Counted from the stretch's first letter, positions 1 through 8,871 are shown. The stretch is 62,526 nucleotides of DNA from Collinsella sp. (GCA_019419555.1 DXZR01000010.1:1-62526), one strand, 5' to 3'. Program-made: numbers and translations. The notes: generated by a model from the sequence alone, not told the origin.

Positions 1-632
1 CCGCCACGGTCGTCACGGCCGCCGCGAGGACCGCGGTCCTCGTCCAGGCCCATGGCGACAAGCGGAGCGATAACCTTATCGAGAGCGGCCATCAGCTCGG
101 TGGCCTCCTCGTAAGAAAGCTCGGGCAGGAGCTTCTCCTTCTTGTTGGCAAGCTCGACCAGGCCCTCAGCGGCATCCTCGGCAGCGAAGACGACGATCTT
201 GCGCATATCGCCCTCGGCGTCGTCGATACGGCCGACCAGATCGGCGGCCTCGGCCTCGGCCATCAGGCCATCGAGCTCACGGAGGCGCATGCCCAGCAGG
301 TCGGACATTTCCTTCTGCTCCATCTTGGGCTTGAGGTCAAGAAGCTTGATGGCGCGCTCGATGTTCGCCATGCGCTCGGCCTTGGCCTCCTCCTCCTTGG
401 AAATAGCAAAGCGACGGCTACGCAGCAGGCGGGCGGCCTTCTGCATCTTGTCCATCAGCTCTTCGTCATCGTAATCAACGGCGGCCTTGACAACCTCGGC
501 CTCCTCCTCGGCGGAAACCTCGTCAGCAGCCTCAACCTCAGCAGCTTCGGTCTCCACGGTCTCGACTGCCTCGACCTCGGCAGCCATGGTCTCGTTCTCG
601 GTCTCGTTCATGATCTCTTCGTTCTCAGACAT
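1..632 (-). CDS. Acidic protein with MarR-like winged-helix segment and RGG-rich tail (3' end outside window)
   Basis: The frame reads from an ATG at 632 to the window edge, about 210 codons with no stop. AAGGAG lies six bases upstream of the ATG. The first 50 residues are almost entirely Glu, Ala, Val and Thr. Then comes a basic stretch (LLRSRRFAISK), a segment around residues 100-145 that looks like a winged helix (LLGMRLRELDGLM, then DDAEGDMRKIVVFA), a helical region, and the start of a Gly-Arg-Asp tail (RGPRGGRDDRGG) of RGG type. RGG tails commonly bind nucleic acid, so a DNA- or RNA-binding role is possible but inferred. The coding strand was chosen by codon pattern and ribosome binding site; the plus-strand frames opposite are Ser/Arg-rich shadows. 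Function is not recognised. Confidence 0.75.
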   Translation of the reverse strand, partial: MSENEEIMNETENETMAAEVEAVETVETEAAEVEAADEVSAEEEAEVVKAAVDYDDEELMDKMQKAARLLRSRRFAISKEEEAKAERMANIERAIKLLDLKPKMEQKEMSDLLGMRLRELDGLMAEAEAADLVGRIDDAEGDMRKIVVFAAEDAAEGLVELANKKEKLLPELSYEEATELMAALDKVIAPLVAMGLDEDRGPRGGRDDRG

Positions 633-784
633 GAGACTCCTTCTTGGCCCTCTCGGGCATCATCGCCCCATTCGCGGGGCCCGTCGCGCACTCTTTGCGC
701 TTTAAACATTCATGCCTCTCGGCAAAACGTGCATTAGTTTATGGTGTCGCCATCCAATCTAGCTGCAGAATCTATGTGCACACA

Positions 785-2200
785 TTAATGCGACATGTGC
801 GACTCGCGACGAGCGTACACCAGCGACGCCACGAACCCGACCACGGCAATTACAGCCGCCACACGCACGGCAGCTGCAAATCCAATCGCCTGGGCAACTT
901 CGGTCGCAGCGCCAGCCGCGCCGGCGGTCGCCGCAGAACTCGAGAGCAGACCGATAAACAGCGACGGGCCAAACGACGCGGCAATCATATTCCACGTGTT
1001 AAGCAATGCCGTTCCGTGAGGATGCTCAGCGGCAGGCAGCGTCTCCAAGCCGGCCGTTTGCGAGGGGCTCAGCACCAAACCGACTCCGGCATACACCACA
1101 ACGGTCAGCGCCACGACGACGCCGATGTTCATGCTTGCCGCCGTCATCGAGATGGCAGTCTGCCCCACGGCAATCAGGGCAAAGCCGACCGGCAGCAGCG
1201 GCCATGCGCCACGGGCGTCCATCACGCGTCCGCCCACAATCGAGGTCACGGCGTTGCAGGCAATCGCCGGCAAAATGAACAAGCCCGCAACAAGTGCGGT
1301 CATGCCGTATGCGCCCTCAAAATAGAGCGGCAACAAAACGCTCATCGAGAACGTCGTCATCATCGACACCACCACAAGCAGACACGCAGGCCAAAAACGA
1401 ACGCTCGCCATGGGACGCACGTTAAGCACCGGATGCTCGAGCTTGAGCTGGCGGGCCGCAAACAGGCCGAGCAGCACAATGGCGGCGAAAAGCGTCACGA
1501 TACCGGCAATCAGATTGGTCGAGAACTCGCCTACGGAATACACAAATGCCGTAATACCGGCGGCGAGCAAAACAACCGACAGAATATCAAGCGTGGCGTT
1601 CGAACGCTCTCCGACATTCTGAACAAGCTTTACGCCCGCCGCAGCGACCACAATGCCGCCCACCAGCGGCACTACGAACACCGCCCTCCAGCCAAACAAC
1701 GTGCACATAAGACCGCTGATCACGGGTCCAAACGCCGGCCCCAGCGTAATGCAGGCTCCGCCCAGGCTCAGATACAGACCGAGCTTCTCGCGCGGAGCGC
1801 AAGACAGCACCACGTTCATCATGAGCGGGAACAAGATGCCCGATCCCGCAGCCTGCAAAATACGGCTTGGCAGCAAAACGCTAAATGACGGAGCGAACAG
1901 GCACAGGACTTCGCCGGCGACCATGCATCCGCATGCGAAAAACAGCAGCTTGCGCGTCGAGAAACGGCCGGACAGGAAGGCCATGATGGCCGTAAAGATC
2001 GACGTCACGATCATGTAGCCCGAAACGAGCCACTGCGCCGTGGTGGCACTCACCGAAAAGGCCGCCATAATGTCGTGCAACGCCACGTTAATGATGTTCT
2101 CGTTAAACGCGGCAACAAAGGCTGCAATATACATTACGACGAGAATCGCCGCAGTGGCCGATGGCGCTACTTGAACTTGTTGCTGAGATTTGCTCCCCAT
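785..2200 (-). CDS. MFS drug exporter, DHA2 (EmrB/QacA-like) family
   Basis: This 471-residue protein is a polytopic membrane protein with about 14 hydrophobic segments, the size and layout of the DHA2 proton-antiport exporters. Around residue 150 it has LGPAFGPVISG, a good match to antiporter motif C. The N-terminus (NENIINVALHDI followed by QWLVSGYMI) is typical of the family. The ATG at 2200 is preceded by GAGGAAGGA. The frame stays open upstream for 137 more codons, but that stretch is antisense to peptide deformylase and has no transporter character. The gene faces away from the deformylase gene. Substrate cannot be read from sequence; export of drugs or bile-type amphiphiles is family-level inference. 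Confidence 0.88.
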   Translation of the reverse strand: MGSKSQQQVQVAPSATAAILVVMYIAAFVAAFNENIINVALHDIMAAFSVSATTAQWLVSGYMIVTSIFTAIMAFLSGRFSTRKLLFFACGCMVAGEVLCLFAPSFSVLLPSRILQAAGSGILFPLMMNVVLSCAPREKLGLYLSLGGACITLGPAFGPVISGLMCTLFGWRAVFVVPLVGGIVVAAAGVKLVQNVGERSNATLDILSVVLLAAGITAFVYSVGEFSTNLIAGIVTLFAAIVLLGLFAARQLKLEHPVLNVRPMASVRFWPACLLVVVSMMTTFSMSVLLPLYFEGAYGMTALVAGLFILPAIACNAVTSIVGGRVMDARGAWPLLPVGFALIAVGQTAISMTAASMNIGVVVALTVVVYAGVGLVLSPSQTAGLETLPAAEHPHGTALLNTWNMIAASFGPSLFIGLLSSSAATAGAAGAATEVAQAIGFAAAVRVAAVIAVVGFVASLVYARRESHMSH

Positions 2201-2405
2201 GCATTTCCTTCCTCTTGGAACGACAGTCGCATCGCCCCAGAGGAACAGTCCAGGGCGAAAAATGAGCCCTAGACTTACGCCAGACGCCGTACTCGACGAG
2301 TCTGACAACATGGTCCAACGTCGAAAGATTGTAACGCGGACGCACAGCTTTCCTTCCGCGCTATTATTAAAAGTCCACGAAAGCATAAGACATGAGGAGC
2401 CCGCC

Positions 2406-2816
2406 ATGATTAAGCCCATCATGAAATCCGAGTTCTTTTTGCGTCTGCCTTCCGAAGACGCGGGACCCGACGATGCCGCGACCGGGCAAGACCTCCTGGA
2501 TACGCTCCACGAGCATGAGCGCGAGTGCGTGGGCCTCGCCGCCAACATGATCGGCGTGCGCAAACGCATCATCTGCGTAAAGGACGGCAACAGGACGCTC
2601 CTGATGTACAATCCTCAAATTCTTGAGCAGGTCAATGCCTATCAGACAAGCGAAGGATGCCTCTCGCTAATCGGCGAGCGTCCCTGCACCCGCTATCGCC
2701 GCATTAAGGTTGAGTATTTGGACGAGAACTTTGTCCGCCGCATCAAAAACTTCTCGGGCTACACCGCCGAGATCATCCAGCACGAAATCGACCACTGCAA
2801 CGGAATCGTTATTTAG
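2406..2816 (+). CDS. def: Peptide deformylase
   Basis: This enzyme removes the formyl group from the initiator methionine of nascent proteins. The 136-residue protein has all three deformylase motifs: GLAANMIG at 43-50, EGCLS at 83-87 (metal-ligand Cys85) and HEIDH at 126-130 (two metal-binding His and catalytic Glu127). The glutamine usual in motif 1 is Met48. From memory, the short clostridial-type deformylases also have AANMIG, so this is probably a subfamily trait and not damage. The ATG at 2406 follows GAGGAG by six bases. A second deformylase-like gene at 10027-10446 has lost its catalytic glutamate, so this copy is probably the working enzyme. A strong hairpin follows at 2831. Confidence 0.93.
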   Translation: MIKPIMKSEFFLRLPSEDAGPDDAATGQDLLDTLHEHERECVGLAANMIGVRKRIICVKDGNRTLLMYNPQILEQVNAYQTSEGCLSLIGERPCTRYRRIKVEYLDENFVRRIKNFSGYTAEIIQHEIDHCNGIVI

Positions 2817-2830
2817 TTCCACCGATTCAA

Positions 2831-2868
2831 GAAAGCTCCCTGCAGCCAAGCAACTGCAGGGAGCTTTC
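2831..2868. terminator. Bidirectional terminator hairpin between def and the aminotransferase gene
   Basis: A perfect 15-bp stem (GAAAGCTCCCTGCAG at 2831-2845, complement at 2854-2868) closes an 8-base loop. It lies between convergent genes and can serve both. The T tract is short on either side. Confidence 0.75.
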
Positions 2869-2890
2869 GATTGTATAGAGCCTCTATCCC

Positions 2891-4411
2891 TTAGCTTTGA
2901 CGGTAATGATCGAAGAAGTCGGCGAGGTCTTCGAGCGACTCTTTGAGCACTTCCATGCGCGGCAGGTACACGATGCGGAAGTGATCGGGCTCGGCCCAGT
3001 TAAAGCCGCCGCCGCGCGTGATCAGAATCTTCTTCTCGTGCAGCAGGTCGAGGGCAAACTGCTCGTCATCGGTGATGTTGAACTTCTTAACATCCATCTT
3101 GGGGAAGATATAGAACGCCGCGCGCGGCTTGACCACCGAGATGCCATCGATCTTGTTGAGTGCCTCATACACAAAGTTGCGCTGCTCGTAGACACGACCG
3201 CCGGGACGGATGTAGTCGTTGACCGACTGATGGCCACCGAGCGCCGTCTGGACGATCGACTGGGCCGGCACGTTGGAGCACAGGCGCATGTTAGAGAGCA
3301 TGTTGATACCCATAATGAAGTCGCTCATGCAGCGCTGGTTGCCCGAAAGCACCATCCAGCCAATACGATAGCCCGCGATCATGTGCGACTTGGAAAGGCC
3401 GCTAAAGGTAACGCAGGGCAGATCGGGAGCGAGCGAGGCAATCGAGACGTGCTCGTAGCCGTCCATGCACAGACGGTCGTAGATCTCATCGGCAAAGATC
3501 ATCAGCTGATGCCTGCGCGCAACCTCGACGATGCCCTCGAGCACCTCGCGCGGGTAGACCGAGCCCGTGGGGTTGTTGGGGTTGATGATGACGAGGGCCT
3601 TGGTCGCGCTCGTGATCTTGGACTCCATATCCTCCAGGTCGGGATACCAATCCGCCTGCTCATCGCATAGATAGTGCACGGGATGACCGCCGGCGAGGGT
3701 TGCGCACGCCGTCCAGAGCGGATAGTCGGGGCTGGGGATCAAAATCTCGTCGCCATTGTCGAGCAGAGCGTTCATCGAAAGCTGAATGAGTTCGGACACG
3801 CCGTTGCCCGTGTAGATATGCTCCATCTGAACATTGGGCAGGCCCTTGATCTGCGAATACTGCATGATCGCCTTGCGCGCAGAGAACAGGCCGCGCGAAT
3901 TGGAATAGCCTTCGCAGTCGGGCAGCTGCTGGCGCATGTCCTTGATAACCTCGTCGGGCGTGCGAAAACCGAAGGGCGCCGGGTTGCCGATATTGAGCTT
4001 GAGGATGCGCTCGCCCTCGTCCTCCATACGGGCAGCCTCGTCGACGACGGGACCGCGCACGTCATACAGGACGTTATCGAGCTTGGTGGATTTAGAAAAA
4101 GTACGCATGGTGGTGCTCCTTGGAATTTGAGCTGAGAGACTAGGTTCGGATTTGGCAACGTTATGGGACGAGGACGTCTCGACTTGATCGGCGTCACTGG
4201 CGAGCAGCCAGGAAACATCGACCTCCAAAATACGGGCGAGCAGCTCTGCCACATCGCGCCGCGGGATCGTCTTGCCGCTCACATATTGGCTCATCTGACT
4301 CTTGCCGAGTTTTTTGCCGAGCATCTCCGATGCGCGGATTACATCCGACTGGCGAACGTCGCGATCGGACATGGTCTGTCGCAGGCGATCGCTAAACGTC
4401 TCTTGGGCCAT
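2891..4411 (-). CDS. XRE-type HTH fused to AlaA-like aminotransferase, with internal start
   Basis: The 506-residue product has two parts. Residues 5-65 form an XRE/Cro-type helix-turn-helix (KSQMSQYVSGKTIPRRDV). Residues 102-506 are a full fold-type I aminotransferase closest to alanine-forming AlaA: KLNIGNPAPFGF near 138-149, NPNNPTG at 277-283, ADEIYD at 307-312 and the PLP lysine Lys341 in SGLSKSHMIAGYRIG. The ATG at 4411 follows AAGGAGG. Met102 (ATG at 4108) has its own ribosome binding site, AAGGAG seven bases upstream, and sits where a stand-alone 405-residue AlaA would begin. Two products, a regulator-enzyme fusion and a free enzyme, are therefore plausible. Palindromic sites upstream (4433-4514) suggest the HTH binds its own promoter. 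Pyruvate/glutamate transamination is inferred from the family. Confidence 0.9.
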   Translation of the reverse strand: MAQETFSDRLRQTMSDRDVRQSDVIRASEMLGKKLGKSQMSQYVSGKTIPRRDVAELLARILEVDVSWLLASDADQVETSSSHNVAKSEPSLSAQIPRSTTMRTFSKSTKLDNVLYDVRGPVVDEAARMEDEGERILKLNIGNPAPFGFRTPDEVIKDMRQQLPDCEGYSNSRGLFSARKAIMQYSQIKGLPNVQMEHIYTGNGVSELIQLSMNALLDNGDEILIPSPDYPLWTACATLAGGHPVHYLCDEQADWYPDLEDMESKITSATKALVIINPNNPTGSVYPREVLEGIVEVARRHQLMIFADEIYDRLCMDGYEHVSIASLAPDLPCVTFSGLSKSHMIAGYRIGWMVLSGNQRCMSDFIMGINMLSNMRLCSNVPAQSIVQTALGGHQSVNDYIRPGGRVYEQRNFVYEALNKIDGISVVKPRAAFYIFPKMDVKKFNITDDEQFALDLLHEKKILITRGGGFNWAEPDHFRIVYLPRMEVLKESLEDLADFFDHYRQS

Positions 4412-4432
4412 TAGAACCTCCTTGCTGGCAAA

Positions 4433-4514
4433 GTTCAATTTATAGAACACAAATTGAACCTGAGTTCAATTTAGGCAGCAGTATAGCGCGGCGCATTATC
4501 CGAAAGTTCAATTT
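4433..4514. promoter_or_regulatory. Operator cluster: four GTTCAATTT half-sites
   Basis: The 9-mer GTTCAATTT occurs at 4433-4441, 4464-4472 and 4506-4514, and its complement AAATTGAAC at 4451-4459. The middle two form a perfect 22-bp palindrome (4451-4472, spacer CTGA). Same-strand copies start 31 and 42 bp apart, close to three and four helical turns. The cluster lies just upstream of the HTH-aminotransferase start, so autoregulation by that HTH is the simplest reading. Binding is inferred. Confidence 0.7.
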
Positions 4515-4573
4515 CATAAGAAAATGTACCGAACCCCGAGAATTGTCCCAAAGTAGACAACAGGTACGCGCTT

Positions 4574-5431
4574 TTAGAGATATTCAAGGAAACGAGCCGC
4601 CGCAAGCGAAACGTCAGCGGTGCGGTATATTGCGTTGATCTGCCGATGAGGGCGTCCCTCGAGCGGGCGCACGGCAACATCGAACTGGCAGCGGCGCAAA
4701 ATGAGCGCCGGAAGAATGCTCACGCCCAGGCCGTCCTCGACCATGGCCATAATTGCATAGTCATCCCAGGTCGACAGCTTAGAACGCACCGTCAGGCCCG
4801 CGCGGCGAAACAGCGGCGTAATCTCGTCGTCGCTACCGCGTTCCAGCAGAATAAATTGCTCGTTAGCCAAATCGGCAAGGGAAACGACCTCCGCGGTGGC
4901 AAGCGAGGAGTCCGCTGGCACCACGGCCATCAGCTCGTCTTGCACCAACGGCCGCGACGCCATGCCGGCGCCGCGTGGCTCGCGCGGAATAAAGCCCAGG
5001 TCGCAGCGGCCTTCCGCCACCCATTGCTCAATCTCGGAGTAATCACCCATCAACAGCTCGTAATCGACATCCGGATGATCGGCGCGAAAGCGCGCAATCA
5101 CCGGCGGCAGCACGTGGGTCGCCACGCTCGAAAACGTACCGATGCAGATTTTGCCGCGCATGAGCCCACGCATCTCATCCACCCGTCGCTGCAAGCGAGT
5201 GAATTCCTCGCAGAGCGCCTCGACTGCCGGCATGGCCTGCCGCCCGTCGGCAGAAAGCACTACGCCCTCGCGGCTTCTATCGAGAACTTTAAAGCCCCAG
5301 TCGGCCTCAAGATCGGCCACCATACGGCTCACGCCCGACTGCGAATAGCTCAGCCGCTCGGCGGCGCGCGTAAAGCTTCCGGCGCGCACGGTCTCCAGCA
5401 GCACCTGCATCTTTTGAATATTCGTTTCCAC
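4574..5431 (-). CDS. LysR-family transcriptional regulator (divergent to an EamA transporter)
   Basis: This 285-residue LysR-type regulator begins with the winged helix (residues 5-62, including RAAERLSYSQSGVSRMVADL) and continues into the two-lobed effector domain (GKICIGTFSSVATHVLPPVI onward). I chose the GTG at 5431 because GGAGGGG lies five bases upstream; an ATG seven codons earlier has no site. It is transcribed away from an EamA-type transporter at 5550, a layout in which the LysR protein usually controls its divergent neighbour. Two palindromes lie in the gap. A paralogous regulator-transporter pair occurs at 40157-42084, and both regulators carry the same DDYxIMAMVExGLGVS effector-domain signature. 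The effector is unknown. Confidence 0.88.
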   Translation of the reverse strand: METNIQKMQVLLETVRAGSFTRAAERLSYSQSGVSRMVADLEADWGFKVLDRSREGVVLSADGRQAMPAVEALCEEFTRLQRRVDEMRGLMRGKICIGTFSSVATHVLPPVIARFRADHPDVDYELLMGDYSEIEQWVAEGRCDLGFIPREPRGAGMASRPLVQDELMAVVPADSSLATAEVVSLADLANEQFILLERGSDDEITPLFRRAGLTVRSKLSTWDDYAIMAMVEDGLGVSILPALILRRCQFDVAVRPLEGRPHRQINAIYRTADVSLAAARFLEYL

Positions 5432-5448
5432 GGCACCCCTCCACCTTT

Positions 5449-5520
5449 GCATGAGTTTTTCTCATGCTATCCATGCATTATATTCGCTTTTCTTCTAAAT
5501 CCAGTTCACCCATAGTGAAC
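5449..5520. promoter_or_regulatory. Two palindromes in the LysR/EamA divergent promoter region
   Basis: GCATGAG-TTTTT-CTCATGC spans 5449-5467, and GTTCAC-CCATA-GTGAAC spans 5504-5520. Both are near-perfect dyads of the size bound by LysR dimers. The first lies beside the regulator start, as expected of an autoregulatory site. Assignment is inferred from position. Confidence 0.5.
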
Positions 5521-5549
5521 ATGCTCGGATATAGAGGGGATGTCAGCGT

Positions 5550-6461
5550 ATGAACAACGGACTGTTTACGTACTTAGCAGCATTGCTGTTGTTTGGCTCC
5601 AACGGCATCATCGCCGCCGCCATCGCGCTCCCGAGCTCCGATATCGTGCTCCTGCGCACGTTTTTGGGCGCACTCTCGCTTGTCACCATCCTCGCCATCA
5701 CCCAACGCCATAAGCTGCAGGCGCCATCTCGCCCCCGCGAAGCCGCAGCCCTCCTCCTCTCGGGAGCCGCGCTGGGCGCCAGCTGGATTTTTCTGTTCCG
5801 AGCCTACCAGACGATCGGCGTCGGCGTTTCCTCGCTGCTGTACTACTGCGGCCCCATCATCGTCATGGCCCTCTCCCCGCTCATCTTTGGCGAAAAACTG
5901 ACCGGCGGCAAAATCGCCGGGTTTATCGCCGTCGCCTGCGGCGCTTTTCTCATTGCAGCGCAAGGTCTAGGCGGCAATATGCCCATTGCGGGTATCGCCT
6001 GCGACATCGCCTCGGCATTTTGCTATGCGCTGATGGTCATCGCCAGCAAGGGTGCGCCACACATCGAAGGCCTCGAAAACTCCACGCTCCAGGTGAGCGC
6101 CGCCTTTGTGACCGCGCTGGTCCTCACGCTCATCACGCAGGGCGCCCCCTCATTCCTGTCCGCCGGCGTCGCCGCCAGTATTGATTGGCGCGCCGTCGTC
6201 ATGCTCGGCGTCGTCAACACCGGCATTGGCTGCCTGCTCTACTTTAGTGCTGTCGCTAAGCTGCCCGTCCAGACCGTCGCGGTCGTCGGCTACCTCGAGC
6301 CGCTTTCGGCCGTCGTGTTCTCGGCCGTCCTTTTAGGCGAAGCCATAACGCCGGTCCGTCTGATGGGTGCCGCACTTATCATCGGCGGCGCGATCTTTTG
6401 CGAACTCGCCGGCAAACGCGCAGGTGCCAAGACCGGCATCGCTCAGGCAGCACGCGCCTAA
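5550..6461 (+). CDS. EamA/DMT-family transporter
   Basis: This 303-residue protein has ten predicted hydrophobic segments in two halves, the internal duplication typical of EamA exporters. Family-type sequence includes GASWIFLFRAYQTIGVGVSS in the first half and TGIGCLLYFSAVAKLP and YLEPLSAVVFS in the second. It sits in the inner membrane and probably exports small metabolites or amino acids; substrate cannot be deduced. The ATG at 5550 follows GAGGGG at a rather long spacing of about 11 bases. The divergent LysR gene at 4574-5431 is the likely regulator. Confidence 0.87.
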   Translation: MNNGLFTYLAALLLFGSNGIIAAAIALPSSDIVLLRTFLGALSLVTILAITQRHKLQAPSRPREAAALLLSGAALGASWIFLFRAYQTIGVGVSSLLYYCGPIIVMALSPLIFGEKLTGGKIAGFIAVACGAFLIAAQGLGGNMPIAGIACDIASAFCYALMVIASKGAPHIEGLENSTLQVSAAFVTALVLTLITQGAPSFLSAGVAASIDWRAVVMLGVVNTGIGCLLYFSAVAKLPVQTVAVVGYLEPLSAVVFSAVLLGEAITPVRLMGAALIIGGAIFCELAGKRAGAKTGIAQAARA

Positions 6462-6495
6462 CAGCCCCTGCTTTGAAATGCCACCTGCGTACATG

Positions 6496-6519
6496 AATAA
6501 TCCCCAGATGGGGATTATT
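6496..6519. terminator. Perfect hairpin between the EamA gene and kup
   Basis: AATAATCCCC at 6496-6505 pairs perfectly with GGGGATTATT at 6510-6519 around loop AGAT. It follows the EamA stop by 35 bp and precedes kup by about 100 bp. A weak T tract makes it a terminator or an operator; I prefer terminator. Confidence 0.5.
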
Positions 6520-6618
6520 GTCTAAAACACCCCGATGTGCCAAACTGCTCTTATATGTATAAAGATGGCATAAAGGTCTGCTGCCCTTTGCAGGGGCCAG
6601 ATGTCCAAGGGAGTCCAC

Positions 6619-8850
6619 GTGGCACACAACAAACTGGAGGCAAGCCCCCAAGATCAGCGTGGTCAAGGCGGGCATGGAGCCATTCCCCTCTCCGCTGGCA
6701 TGCTGCTCGTTACGCTCGGCGTCGTCTACGGCGACATCGGCACGAGCCCCATGTACACCATGAAATCAATCGTCGCCAACAACGGCGGCATCGGTACCGT
6801 CAGCGAGGACATGATCTTAGGAGCGCTTTCGCTCGTCATCTGGACCATGACGCTCGTGACCACGGTCAAGTACGTGGTAATCGCCATGAAGGCCGATAAC
6901 CACAACGAGGGCGGCATCTTCGCCCTGTTTAGCTTGGTGCGCAAAGTGGCGCCGTGGCTGATCCTTCCCGCCATGATCGGCGGCGCGGCGCTGCTCGCCG
7001 ACGGCATCCTCACCCCCGCCGTCACGGTCACCACGGCCATCGAGGGCTTGCGCACCATCGAATGGGGCCATGCGCTGCTGGGCGACGGGCAGACCAACGT
7101 CATCATCATCACCATCATCATTATCTGCGGCCTGTTTGCCATGCAGCGCGCCGGCACCTCGTCGATCGGCAAGCTGTTCGGCCCGCTCATGACGCTGTGG
7201 TTCCTGTTCTTGGCTGGCGCCGGCCTGTTCAACATGCTCGGCAACCTGTCCATCCTACGCGCACTCAACCCCATCCGCGGCATCATGTTCCTGTTCTCGC
7301 CCATCAACCACTCGGGCATCATGGTGCTCGGCTTCGTCTTTCTGTCGACGACCGGCGCCGAGGCCCTCTACTCGGATATGGGCCACGTGGGCAAGGCAAA
7401 CATCTATGCATCCTGGCCGTTTGTTAAGGCGGCCCTTATCCTCAACTATCTGGGTCAAGGAGCTTGGCTGCTCGCCAATAACTCCAACCCCCAGATGCTC
7501 GCGATGGATATCGTCAACCCGTTCTATATGATGCTCCCCGAGCCCCTGCGCCCCTTTGCCATCGTGCTTTCGGCCGTGGCGGCCATCATCGCCTCGCAGG
7601 CGCTCATCACCGGCTCGTTCTCGTTGGTTTCGGAGGCAACGCGCCTCAACCTTATGCCGCATCTGCGCATCCACTACCCCAGCGACACCAAGGGCCAACT
7701 CTATATTCCGCTCGTCAACAACATCATGTGGGTCGGCTGTATCTTCATCGTGCTGCTGTTCCAAAACTCCGAGCGCATGGAGAGCGCCTACGGCCTCGCC
7801 ATTACCGTGACCATGCTCATGACCACGACGCTTTTGACGAGCTACATCGCCGGCATCCTCAAGCACAAGCTGGGCGCCTGCGTCTTCGCCCTACTTTTTG
7901 GCGCCATTGAGCTGTGCTTCTTTGCCTCGTGCCTCACCATGTTCTTTGACGGCGGCTACGTCATGATCTTCCTGGCCGCGCTGCTGTTTGGCCTTATGTA
8001 TGTGTGGCGCCGCGGCACCGCCATCGAGCGCACGCAGACGATCCTGCTGCCCGTCTCCAAGTACATTGACCAGCTCGGCCGCCTGCGCAACGACGAGACC
8101 TACCCCGTGCTCGCCGACAATCTGGTGTTCCTTACCAACAGTCCCGACCCGCTCACGCTCGACCGCGACGTGCTCTATTCCATCTTGGATAAGCATCCCA
8201 AGCGCGCCAAGGCATACTGGTTCATCAACGTGCACGTTACCGACGAGCCCTATACGCACGAGTATTCCGTCGAGACCTTTGGCACGGACTTTTTGTTCCG
8301 CGTGCGCTTGGACCTGGGCTTTAAGGTCAACCAGCGCATCAATGCCTACCTGCGCCAGATTGTTGGCGACTTGATGGCATCGGGCGAGCTGCCGCCGCAG
8401 CACCACACCTACTCCATCTACGAGACGCGCGGCAACGTGGGCGACTTCCGTTTTTGCATGCTGCGCAAGATGCTCGCCCCCGAAACGGACATCAACCGCA
8501 ACGACCATCGCGTCATGGCCATCAAGTACGCCGTCCGCCGCGCCTGCGGAAGCCCGGCACGTTGGTATGGTCTCGAGAACTCGGCCATCATCATCGAGTA
8601 CGTGCCACTGTTTGCCCGCATGCGCCCGGCCGTTAAGCTCGTGCGCACCCAGGTGCCGCTCGAGGTTCAGATCGAAGAGGCCGAGGAAATGGAAGTCGAT
8701 ATCTTCTCGGACGACTTGGTCAACGGCAACGAGGCCGGCAAGAGTATGAACGTCGATCCCACCGAGCTGCTCGAGAGCGTCGCCGATACGCCCGAGCAAC
8801 AGCAACTCGACGGACTCGAGAGCACCCAGCTCAACGACGCCAACTTCTAG
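6619..8850 (+). CDS. kup: Kup-family potassium uptake protein
   Basis: Kup proteins import K+ with protons across the inner membrane. The 743-residue protein shows the hallmark start of the family (LGVVYGDIGTSPMYTMKS) and continues with about 12 membrane segments to residue 450. A hydrophilic C-terminal domain of nearly 300 residues follows (for example VHVTDEPYTHEYSVE), as in E. coli Kup but longer, ending in an acidic Glu/Asp-rich tail. I prefer the GTG at 6619, which has AAGGGAG five bases upstream; an ATG at 6601 would add six residues but has only AGGGG. The gene stands alone, with hairpins on both sides. No c-di-AMP riboswitch was recognised in the 157-bp upstream gap. Confidence 0.92.
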   Translation: MAHNKLEASPQDQRGQGGHGAIPLSAGMLLVTLGVVYGDIGTSPMYTMKSIVANNGGIGTVSEDMILGALSLVIWTMTLVTTVKYVVIAMKADNHNEGGIFALFSLVRKVAPWLILPAMIGGAALLADGILTPAVTVTTAIEGLRTIEWGHALLGDGQTNVIIITIIIICGLFAMQRAGTSSIGKLFGPLMTLWFLFLAGAGLFNMLGNLSILRALNPIRGIMFLFSPINHSGIMVLGFVFLSTTGAEALYSDMGHVGKANIYASWPFVKAALILNYLGQGAWLLANNSNPQMLAMDIVNPFYMMLPEPLRPFAIVLSAVAAIIASQALITGSFSLVSEATRLNLMPHLRIHYPSDTKGQLYIPLVNNIMWVGCIFIVLLFQNSERMESAYGLAITVTMLMTTTLLTSYIAGILKHKLGACVFALLFGAIELCFFASCLTMFFDGGYVMIFLAALLFGLMYVWRRGTAIERTQTILLPVSKYIDQLGRLRNDETYPVLADNLVFLTNSPDPLTLDRDVLYSILDKHPKRAKAYWFINVHVTDEPYTHEYSVETFGTDFLFRVRLDLGFKVNQRINAYLRQIVGDLMASGELPPQHHTYSIYETRGNVGDFRFCMLRKMLAPETDINRNDHRVMAIKYAVRRACGSPARWYGLENSAIIIEYVPLFARMRPAVKLVRTQVPLEVQIEEAEEMEVDIFSDDLVNGNEAGKSMNVDPTELLESVADTPEQQQLDGLESTQLNDANF

Positions 8851-8871
8851 CGACGTCACAAATCAACGACA

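Noticed and set aside
2201..2611. N-terminal extension of the MFS exporter
   Set aside because: The extra 137 codons are antisense to peptide deformylase, lack membrane character and would leave no room for either gene's start; ATG 2200 has a good site.
2406..2816. Met at the motif-1 Gln of the canonical deformylase as a sign of inactivity
   Set aside because: HExxH and EGCLS are intact, and short clostridial-type deformylases also carry AANMIG as far as I recall.
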